A stretch of 64,000 nucleotides of DNA from Escarpia spicata (Eukaryota; Annelida; Polychaeta; Sabellida; Siboglinidae): contig OZ023207.1 in assembly GCA_963995525.1 (NCBI GenBank), forward strand, positions 32,895,481-32,959,480. Direction: 5' to 3'. Below are positions 11,117 through 17,649 of the stretch, in pieces. Numbering within the stretch: position 1 is the stretch's first letter; the number at the start of each line of letters is the position of its first letter. Made by a program: the position numbers and the translations under genes. Below the pieces are notes generated by a model, which worked only from the letters and a program-made list of their open reading frames with translations, searched no databases and had not been told where the DNA came from.

Positions 11117-11495
11117 CGTCTCGTCGTCGTCGACCGCCGCTCATAGACGGACTCGGGAGCAGGTAGCCGAGACAGCTGCTCAACAGCGCCGTCCACAGGT
11201 TGGAGTCGCCTTGACCCCGCGTCAGATTGTATATACTAACGGCGATGACGAAGTACAGGACGATGACCTGACAGAGGAATACGATTTCGGCCTTTGGGCA
11301 TTCGTTACCGCAAAGCCGCCATGGAACGGGTTCGTGGACGGTGGAGTCGTCGGCGTTCTCGACGGCGTCGACGGAGTCCTCGTTGGTAGTCTTCGTCGGC
11401 TGCTCTGAACCAGTAGCGGCGTCGACGGAGTCCTCTTTGGTAGTTTTCTTCTTCTTCGGCTGCTCGTCCCTCGCCGCCTCGTCGATCATCATCAT
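11100..11495 (-). CDS. Small membrane protein conserved in Polintons
   Basis: This 131-aa frame has a lysine-rich N-terminus with an internal duplication (TKEDSVDA... then TNEDSVDA), a PWRLCGNECPKAEIVF junction, one clear transmembrane segment (FLCQVIVLYFVIAVSIYNL), then GDSNLWTALLSSCLGYLLP, a second hydrophobic stretch, and a basic end. I recognise this core from other Polinton elements, where its function is unknown. A virion or membrane role is inferred from the hydrophobic segments. The duplicated acidic and lysine-rich N-terminal part may be recent. The two leading Met residues make the exact start uncertain. Confidence 0.6.
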   Translation of the reverse strand: MMMIDEAARDEQPKKKKTTKEDSVDAATGSEQPTKTTNEDSVDAVENADDSTVHEPVPWRLCGNECPKAEIVFLCQVIVLYFVIAVSIYNLTRGQGDSNLWTALLSSCLGYLLPSPSMSGGRRRRDDGGIV

Positions 11496-11619
11496 CGCGC
11501 CACTGCGGTCTGCGGCTACAGCAGGGCCCCTTATACGGGAGGAGCGACGTTCCCCTACATAAGCATGACTCGTGCAGCCGCCAGCATTCTTCGTGACGCG
11601 TCCAACGCATGCCGCGCTA
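11496..11619. other. Spacer between membrane protein gene and integrase
   Basis: A short region upstream of the membrane protein gene contains a CTTATACGGGAGG block that could serve as a weak TATA-like element on the minus strand. No gene is supported. Confidence 0.25.
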
Positions 11620-12759
11620 TTATAGGTCCACGAGCGCCGCGGCGTCGATCCAACTATTGAAGGAGGCCGGGTAACCGCTCCATTTTACGAGCGCCTCCGA
11701 CCCGCCGCCGCGCCGACGACGCCGCTGCAGAACCGTCTCCACGCGATATAGTTTGTCCGTCGGAACGACTACGCGTTGTACTTCCTGTTCGTAGAAGGCG
11801 CCCTCTACCGGTGTCCCGGCGTCGTCCTTCAGGCGATAAACGGGCGGTTCGGACGGATGCACCTCTACGACGGTGAAGAGCTCCTCGCTCCAGTTAGCCA
11901 TGTATCCTTTTTTGAATTGACCCCTCGTCTTACTGACACGCACGCGATCTCCTTCGCGCAGTTTCGGTTTTTTCCCCCTGCCGTCGCCTCCGTACAGGCG
12001 TTGCCATACGTCCTCCTGATTCGTCGCGTCGACGCTCGCCGGCGTCCTACCGATGCTTCGATGATAGGCGTTGTTGTACGAATGCACGAAATCCGGTAAC
12101 GCCTCTACGTAGCGCAGCGTCTCGTGTTTCGTAAAATAACGCCACATGCGCGTCTTCAAAGTCCGATTGAATCGTTCCACGACGCTCGCTTTAGTCTCCT
12201 CGTTATGCGTCACGAAATGATGAACGCCGTGACTCTTTAGGAACGCTTGCAGGGGTCGGTTCAGAAACTCGGTCCCCTTATCGGTCTGCAGCGCGTTCGG
12301 CGGCTGTTGCGCGTCGTTCAGCAGACGCGCGAAGGCCGCGACGAGCGACGCGCCGGACTTACTCTTCAACGGAACGCACCACGCCCGCTTCGAAAACACG
12401 TCGATGACCGTCAATAGGAATGTTATACCGTCGTTGTGTTTTTTTATCCTAGTCAAGTCGACCAGATCGGCTTGCCACTGCTGGTTTTGACCGCCCACGA
12501 TGACGCAACGTCGTTTGAAACGTCTTTTAACCGGTTTGTGTAGGGTATAAGCGTCCTGCGCCGCTAGCCACCTCTCGACGTCCGGTCGTCGTCGTCCCCC
12601 CTTCGACGCCCGGTGCAACGCGTCGACGCCTCCGTAACTACCCGCCCGTTTCGGATCGAAGTAGAGTTCATTCAGTTCATCGTCGTCGTTTCGTTGTCGA
12701 AGGTTTCGTTTTGGACGACGACGACTCCACCCGGACACAATGACGACGACGACGACCAA
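11620..12759 (-). CDS. Retroviral-type DDE integrase with C-terminal chromodomain
   Basis: The open frame of about 380 codons carries a complete catalytic core: Asp98 in WQADLVDL, Asp160 in LQTDKGTEF and Glu195 in ASVVERFNRT, with close to 35 residues between the last two. An N-terminal YTLHKPVKRRF block typical of Polinton integrases comes before it, and a chromodomain (YRVETVL, then ALVKWSGYPASFNSWID) ends it. The enzyme inserts the element, and the chromodomain may steer it to chromatin. No ATG is in frame near the conserved beginning (LYFDPKRAGSYGG); the frame opens on a TTG. An out-of-frame ATG sits close by, so the start may have been lost or may need splicing. The catalytic part is undamaged. 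Confidence 0.88.
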   Translation of the reverse strand: MVVVVVIVSGWSRRRPKRNLRQRNDDDELNELYFDPKRAGSYGGVDALHRASKGGRRRPDVERWLAAQDAYTLHKPVKRRFKRRCVIVGGQNQQWQADLVDLTRIKKHNDGITFLLTVIDVFSKRAWCVPLKSKSGASLVAAFARLLNDAQQPPNALQTDKGTEFLNRPLQAFLKSHGVHHFVTHNEETKASVVERFNRTLKTRMWRYFTKHETLRYVEALPDFVHSYNNAYHRSIGRTPASVDATNQEDVWQRLYGGDGRGKKPKLREGDRVRVSKTRGQFKKGYMANWSEELFTVVEVHPSEPPVYRLKDDAGTPVEGAFYEQEVQRVVVPTDKLYRVETVLQRRRRRGGGSEALVKWSGYPASFNSWIDAAALVDL

Positions 12760-12842
12760 TGAACGACGAATATTATATAGAGAGCGATAACCGTGATGAC
12801 GAGACCGACGACGACGACGACCGTTTGTTGTATCGTCGGCAT
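12672..12842 (-). CDS. Possible small single-pass membrane protein
   Basis: From the ATG at 12840-12842, two bases after the preceding gene's stop, a short frame encodes PTIQQT followed by one strong hydrophobic segment (VVVVVGLVITVIALYIIFVV) and a Ser- and Asn-rich tail. It overlaps the presumed 5' part of the integrase in another frame, and the integrase TATA-like CTCTATATAATA lies within it. It may be a real short Polinton gene or a shadow of the GTC-rich repeats. I rate it as possible because the hydrophobic segment is uninterrupted and the spacing is gene-like. Confidence 0.35.
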   Translation of the reverse strand: MPTIQQTVVVVVGLVITVIALYIIFVVHWSSSSSLCPGGVVVVQNETFDNETTTMN

Positions 12843-12844
12843 CG

Positions 12845-13570
12845 TCACATCGATTCCCACGTCACGACGTCCAACGCTCCTTGTCTCTTTCTAGAACGTC
12901 GTCTTCGCGCCGCCTTCCCCGCTGAACTGACCGCCGACGCCTCCGACTCCATTTCTCTTAGCCGCCGCCCTCGCTCCATGTACTCCCGATAGCGCGGGTT
13001 GCCGACGAACTCCATAGGAATGTTCATACCCTTCATGCTCAACCCGAAAGTTCGCCATCCTAGGGGCTGCGTCGTCTTCGTTCTCGTTCGCATGAGATCG
13101 TTCACTAGATCGACCATGTTACTCCCCGCGATCGTTTTACCGTCGTACACGAATTCGCCGCGGTCGTTCCATCGACACAACGGATCGGCTTTCATTTTCG
13201 CGATAAGTAGACTCGCCTTCCCTTTCAGCGTTTTCGGCATGCTGGTTACGAATTCGCGCTCTACGGCCTCCGACGATGGCGCCACCGCCGCGGGCTGTAG
13301 TATCTCGCCGTCGTCGGCGTTGACCATCGACACGCGTACCGGTTGCGCCGCTCGAGCCGCCTCTATAGTGTTGTAGCGACTCAGCAGTTGATTGTACGAC
13401 ACCACCTTATCGCGTTCGGATAAATCCGATCGCTCTAGAATATCTTTCATGTCGCTGTCCAGGCTACTCAGTACACGTGATCGGGGGGTGCTGCTCGACG
13501 GCTGCTGTGGCTGAAGGAGACTTTCCACCAATCGCGGGTCGACCAACGCCATCTTCTTCGCGTACTGCAT
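12845..13570 (-). CDS. Conserved Polinton protein of unknown function, 241 aa
   Basis: The frame is intact. It starts MQYAKKMALVDPRL, then a Pro/Ser/Gln-rich linker, a helical region with SERDKVVSYNQLLSRY, and a conserved C-terminal half with a SMPKTLKGKASLLI block, RWNDRGEFVYDGKTI, NMVDLVNDLMR and a GW...GMNIP...VGNPRY ending. The extreme C-terminus is strongly basic (RRRRSRKRQ), like a nuclear or nucleic-acid-binding tail. I recognise this arrangement as recurring in Polinton elements of other invertebrates between integrase and ATPase genes; no biochemical role is known to me. A virion or packaging role is inferred from its position. Confidence 0.65.
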   Translation of the reverse strand: MQYAKKMALVDPRLVESLLQPQQPSSSTPRSRVLSSLDSDMKDILERSDLSERDKVVSYNQLLSRYNTIEAARAAQPVRVSMVNADDGEILQPAAVAPSSEAVEREFVTSMPKTLKGKASLLIAKMKADPLCRWNDRGEFVYDGKTIAGSNMVDLVNDLMRTRTKTTQPLGWRTFGLSMKGMNIPMEFVGNPRYREYMERGRRLREMESEASAVSSAGKAARRRRSRKRQGALDVVTWESM

Positions 13571-13573
13571 CGA

Positions 13574-14071
13574 TTAACCCCCGATGATCTGTTTGAGTAG
13601 TGGCAGGAGAACGGTGCTCGCTAACGGTGCTAGCAGGGCCGTCAGAAAACCACCCGCCCCCGTTTGCAAGATGGCTCGCTTCCGCTTCACCTGAATTCGT
13701 TTGTTGACCAGGTCACGCAGGTGATCTCTGTATTTCGTCAACACGCGTTTCTGCTTCGGCGACACCTTCACGTTCCCTCTCAGAATATTGTACGCGCAAT
13801 CGCACAGACTACATATGAGACCGACCTCCGAGTGGGCGAGAACGGCTTTTCGCAGATCGATGTTCCGCTTATGTCTATCCATCAACTGCAGGGCGAAAAT
13901 GTGTCTCTTCAGGCGTTGCTCCGAAACCGTCGTCGTCGCTTCGCCGCTACCACCGCGCGTCTTCCCGTCATACCGACTAATGCGTACGCGGCGACGTCCC
14001 TCTCTACTTATAGTTGACCACCACCCTTCCGTACGTAGACGTACTGAAGGGGGTCGTCCGGAAATATACAC
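13574..14071 (-). CDS. Basic protein with hydrophobic C-terminus, conserved in Polintons
   Basis: The conserved part is the last 115 residues: KRHIFALQLMDR, an ICSLCDCAYNILRGNV block, SPKQKRVLTKYRDHLRDLV, a basic KRKRAILQTG and a hydrophobic tail (FLTALLAPLASTVLLPLL). The first part of the open frame overlaps the 3' end of the ATPase gene in a different frame, so the real start is probably below about 14007; ATG 13880-13882 is one in-frame candidate, but homologous positions suggest coding starts slightly earlier. Proteins of this shape occur in many Polintons. The terminal hydrophobic segment suggests membrane interaction. It lies three bases upstream of the 241-aa gene. Confidence 0.6.
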   Translation of the reverse strand: MYISGRPPSVRLRTEGWWSTISREGRRRVRISRYDGKTRGGSGEATTTVSEQRLKRHIFALQLMDRHKRNIDLRKAVLAHSEVGLICSLCDCAYNILRGNVKVSPKQKRVLTKYRDHLRDLVNKRIQVKRKRAILQTGAGGFLTALLAPLASTVLLPLLKQIIGG

Positions 14072-14640
14072 GTACGCAGGCGCATGTACTCTTCTGTTTC
14101 CTGTTTCAGATCGACGAAGAGATAGCCGTACGCCGCCGACGTCGCTTCTTTGAAAGCCTCTATCATGTACTTGACCTTTCCCGGGTACATCTGTTTCGCT
14201 AGGTGACCTACTTGACCAGCGTCTCGGGGGTTCTTGAATAGCGCTAAGTATTGGGCGTTCAGGCTGATTGTGCGGTTTTCTTTCCCTTTCGGAAACATGT
14301 TCTGTCGGAGTTGTACAACCGACGTATTACAATGATGACTTTGTTTAGTAAATAGTTTCGTCACCCCGCTATCGGCTTCCTCCATGAGGTCGTCGAGTAC
14401 TAAAAGCGTCCTCTTTTTACCGTCTAAATGCGTCGTAGTCGGCAGGCCGTCTACGAACTATATTTCCGGAGACATAGACGCGTAGGCGGTCTGCCACTGC
14501 CCGTAACACCACAGGATTTTTTCGGGCGGCGGATCGATCATAGCGTGTCATATCAGACGGTCGACGAACGTCTTCTTACCGCATCCCGTAGGCCCTGATA
14601 CTATACACGTAAACGGATGCTTCAACAACGGTCCGCTCAT
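14008..14640 (-). pseudogene. A32/FtsK-like genome-packaging ATPase, two in-frame stops
   Basis: From the ATG at 14638-14640 the frame shows a Walker A motif (VSGPTGCGKK), then after two stops a Walker B region (TLLVLDDLMEEA) and a conserved C-terminal domain including QSHHCNTSVV, LRQNMFPKGKENRTISLNA and YLALFKNPRD. The enzyme packages the genome into capsids in this virus group. TGA at 14548-14550 and TAG at 14458-14460 interrupt the frame; no frameshift is needed between the pieces. The TGA falls where an Arg codon would fit and the TAG where a Gln codon would fit, each explained by one C-to-T change. It is the second gene from the right end. Confidence 0.87.
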
Positions 14641-14668
14641 TTTCACGACTGATACTGGCTGAGGTTTT

Positions 14669-15121
14669 TTACGCGTCTTTATAAGCGTCGCGCACCTCCA
14701 TCAACAGTTTACCGAGCTTGTTCTCCCCCGCAACGTCCCCAATCCTGGTACCCCAGAAACCCTCCCTACTCGGTACCCACTCCACCAATTCGGCGTCCCC
14801 GGTGGCCAACAGGTCGGCCTTCAACTCCCCGCCGAACTTACTCATCAACAGCCCCTTCATACAAGCGACCCTAACGACGTTCCATTCGGTTCCCGTTCTC
14901 TTTTTTCGTATGCCGTAACTGAGTCGTTTCGCTACGTAGGGCGATCACGCTCCTTTGATACACGCGGCGCGTTCGAGGTCTTCGTTGAACATCGCTTTTC
15001 TATACTGATAGGCGTGCTCGACGGATCGGAAGACCCGACCGTACGCCGTCAATCGGCACTTGTACATATTCGACAAGAACGAGCGCGTTCCGCCAAACTT
15101 TATAGGTGCCGACGACAACAT
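14669..15121 (-). pseudogene. NADAR-domain (DUF1768) protein with one in-frame stop
   Basis: The gene covers 150 codons from ATG 15119-15121 to 14669, in one frame apart from a TGA at 14945-14947. Blocks match the NADAR fold in order: FLSNMYKCRL, FRSVEHAYQYRKAM, then WNVVRVACMKGLLMSKF, LLATGDAELVEWVPS, FWGTRIGD and NKLGKLLMEVRDAY. NADAR proteins (YbiA, RibX and relatives) bind NAD or ADP-ribose related ligands, and some members remove ADP-ribose from guanine bases in DNA. The length matches a stand-alone NADAR protein. A TATA box is 33 bases upstream, so it has its own promoter at the outer edge of the morphogenesis block. I chose the inner Met because the TATA box lies inside the longer open frame. 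NADAR is not a usual Polinton gene. Confidence 0.85.
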
Positions 15122-15153
15122 GACTACTACCGATAAACCGCTACCGACACCGC

Positions 15154-15161
15154 TTATATAG
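15154..15161 (-). promoter_or_regulatory. TATA box of the NADAR gene
   Basis: The minus strand reads TCTATATAAGCGG here, about 33 bases before the ATG at 15119-15121. It is also the first promoter at the right side of the element and may drive the genes below it. The same spacing is found at the polymerase gene. Confidence 0.5.
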
Positions 15162-15224
15162 AACGTCACCGACGCTAGATGGCGCATCTAAAAAAGGGGC
15201 CGACGTACGGATTCGGACCTGGAA

Positions 15225-15420
15225 TCTTGCGATCCCTAGTCGAACGCGCTCCCAGGAGAGCTAATCCGGCGCCGGCGTCTATGAGTGGTTTTATCTCGGT
15301 TATATTATTGCTTACGAGGTTGATCGCTAGGGACGCTACGTCGTTGATCGCTAGGGGTGGGACGTTGATCGCTAGGGCTAAACTAATCACTGGGATAATC
15401 GCTAGGTGGCACCACAATAT
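15225..15420. repeat. Right terminal region with repeated GATCGCTAGGG motifs
   Basis: Four to five copies of a short motif (TTGATCGCTAGGG and variants) lie at about 15319, 15342, 15365 and 15397, spaced 20-35 bases apart. The copy at 15362-15382 is the exact reverse complement of window bases 1-21. The array thus forms the right inverted end of the Polinton-type element or lies just inside it. Confidence 0.6.
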
Positions 15421-15447
15421 CATCAATTAAAAGTGACAGGCCATCAA

Positions 15448-15600
15448 TCACTTTTTTTATAAGTATGTTCCCGATTTCTCTCAGGTTACACAAAACCCTT
15501 TGATCTTTTTTTATAAGTATGTTCCCGATTTCTCTCAGGTTACACAAAACCCTTTGATCTTTTTTTATAAGTAGGTTCCCGAAAAAGATAAGGACGTTTT
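15448..15600. repeat. Tandem repeat of about 64 bp, just outside the element
   Basis: About two and a half copies of a unit containing TTTTTTTATAAGTATGTTCC, CGATTTCTCTCAGG and ACACAAAACCCTTTGATC. It marks the switch from the GC-rich element to AT-rich flank. Confidence 0.75.
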
Positions 15601-16780
15601 TTATGCATGGAGTTAGGCCTAAAGTAGGTCAAAAAGGGGCGGGGCGAGGCTCTGTGGGTCCTTACTACTACTACCGGGTCATTATTGTTAAACATGTAAA
15701 TCAGTGTAGGGCCCAACTAGAGGTGCGCAATTCTCTATCACACATCATGATTCAATTGAAAATATTGGTGTATAAGGTATAAAACACAGGTTGACACTCA
15801 CCAGACAAGTAGGTGTTGACAACAGTAGGCATAAACAGTCTCCAAACAAAACTTGTTATCTTCAAGGAAGCTGGCGCGTCATTCACATTCCAAATGATAG
15901 CCGCTAGATGACGCTACCTTTGTACTTTGATGGATCGCTGTTATTAGGCCTTGTGTTGTCGGTGGTTTTGAGACAATCATTTCTGTTAGAATTTATTGGT
16001 CCCTGTTTTTTAACACGTTGCGAAGTGGCTCAAACGGGCGAGTACTGCCCTGTCCAGTGCACAACAGAGCTGATAGCTGCCGTACGTCCGTTGGGGGGGG
16101 GGGGGTCAGTTGCCACCTCTAAATACGCCAGTGAAGTATAGCTATTATTAGGCCTATATATGTCACACGTGCTGGAGTGTCGTTGGCGTAGCAACATCCA
16201 CACAAACAAGATCTGTTTCGCAAGTAGGCCTACATTGTTTCTTTGTCCCACAATACGACTATTTTCTTGAATTTCTTCACCGCAGTTTCCGCTAATTGTT
16301 TATAACGCTACCCGCAGCTTTGCACGGCCTTTTCCGCCGCCCGCTTCCAGTCATTGCCTTGAGTGTTCACCAAGGTTCGCACGTCGTCAATGAATTCCTG
16401 TTAGAACAAATCCATCGTAGAGCTCACCTCGATGAATTTCACATTCTTTGTGTGTTTCCGTGCTACTGCACGTCAGTTCTCATCGTTGGTGAAATTTGAC
16501 TTTATTAACAATACAAAGCAGGAATACGTTGTTTGAGAAACAATTGATACCCTGCGAAACACACCGATACTGTATGAAACAAAATGCTGCTATAAATCTA
16601 CAAGTTATGGTGACATACATTTGTAGCGTTTGCGTCGAGCGGTCGGCAGGGAAGCATACGGGCACACGTTCACTGACTCAGTCGTACTAATGTTAAGTCA
16701 GGTTACACGTTTTCACAGTTTATTATATGCGGAAAACCCTACCAATACAAGATCTAATACACAGTATACGGCTATGTCTG
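15601..16780. other. AT-rich flank, no gene seen
   Basis: The region has a run of twelve G residues at about 16096-16107 and scattered short open frames without recognisable domains. I see no gene, RNA or promoter that can be supported. Confidence 0.4.
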
Positions 16781-16784
16781 CTAA

Positions 16785-17225
16785 ATACTACCCAGTTATA
16801 AAGGTCAGAACAATAGGTTCAGACGGCGGCGGCCTATATACAGCAACCGAATTCTAGGTGTCAGAACGATAAGTCAGACGGCGGCGGCTTATATACAGCA
16901 ACCGAATTATAACGGAGATATTCTAAATGTCCGAACAATAAGTCAGACGGCGGCGGCGGTCTATATACAGCAACCGAATTCTAGGTGTCAGAACGATAAG
17001 TCAGACGGCGGCGGCTTATATACAGCAACCGAATTATAACGGAGATATTCTAAATGTCCGAACAATAAGTCAGACGGCGGCGGCCTATATACACCAACCG
17101 AATTCTAGGTGTCAGAACGATAAGTCAGACGGGGGCGGCTTATATACAGCAACCGAATTATAACGGAGATATTCTAAATGTCCGAACAATAAGTCAGACG
17201 GCGGCGCCTTATATACAGCAACCGA
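16785..17225. repeat. Tandem array with TATATACAGCAACCGA motif, about 118-bp unit
   Basis: Seven half-units of about 60 bp alternate in two types, giving a higher-order unit of about 118 bp. Every half-unit carries AAGTCAGACGGCGGCG followed by (C/T)TATATACA(G/C)CAACCGA. One half-type ends in TTCTAGGTGTCAGAACGA, the other in TATAACGGAGATATTCTAA. The TATATA core resembles a TATA box in each half-unit. The frames across it have no recognisable domain. Confidence 0.9.
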
Positions 17226-17580
17226 GTTACTCACCGAGTCTGCGAATAACTGATTGTCACGGGTGTACTGCGAGAGTCTGGGTACTTCTCGCAGGGCGCT
17301 CGGTGACAGTGCTTCACGAGAAACGTTCCTCCGGCAGTGTGCCCCAGTAGTCGCCCCGTACACCACTGGCCTGTGTATCAAGCGCCACTCTTGTCAGAGA
17401 ACCGCGATGCTCATTGGTCAGTACGTCGTAGTGAGAACGTCGTACTGACCCCATTACAACCAGCTCCAGCGTTCCGCGCAACTTAAAACTGGGTTACGCG
17501 TGACCCAGTTTGAGACCAAAATGGGTCACGCGTAACTACGCCTGACCCATTTTTGGGGTCAGGCGTACTCCAAAACTAGG
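17226..17580. other. Block of nested inverted repeats (hairpins) between two arrays
   Basis: Several perfect stems lie close together: CACCGAG with CTCGGTG (about 17231-17304) enclosing CTGCGAGA with TCTCGCAG; GTCAGTACG with CGTACTGAC (about 17417-17449); CTGGGTTACGCGTGACCCAG (about 17491); and TACGCCTGACCC with GGGTCAGGCGTA (about 17538-17570). GGGTCACGCGTA recurs in both orientations. The block has no open frame with a recognisable product. Confidence 0.7.
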
Positions 17581-17649
17581 CTCTCCCTGTGAAGGTCCCG
17601 TGTATATAGTTTAGTGTTTCGGTCATAGTAGTTTTCAAATTCGTTTGCT

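Noticed and set aside
8224..14947. Alternative genetic code with TAA and TAG read as Gln in the element
   Set aside because: Several stops fit Gln, but TGA also interrupts genes, frameshifts are present in polymerase and capsid genes, and TAA or TAG end other genes at expected places. Decay explains more.
17231..17304. tRNA-like fold of about 74 bases with a 7-bp closing stem
   Set aside because: There is no T-loop consensus, no D-arm and no proper anticodon arm; the internal stem is 8 bp with an 11-base loop. It is kept only as a hairpin block.
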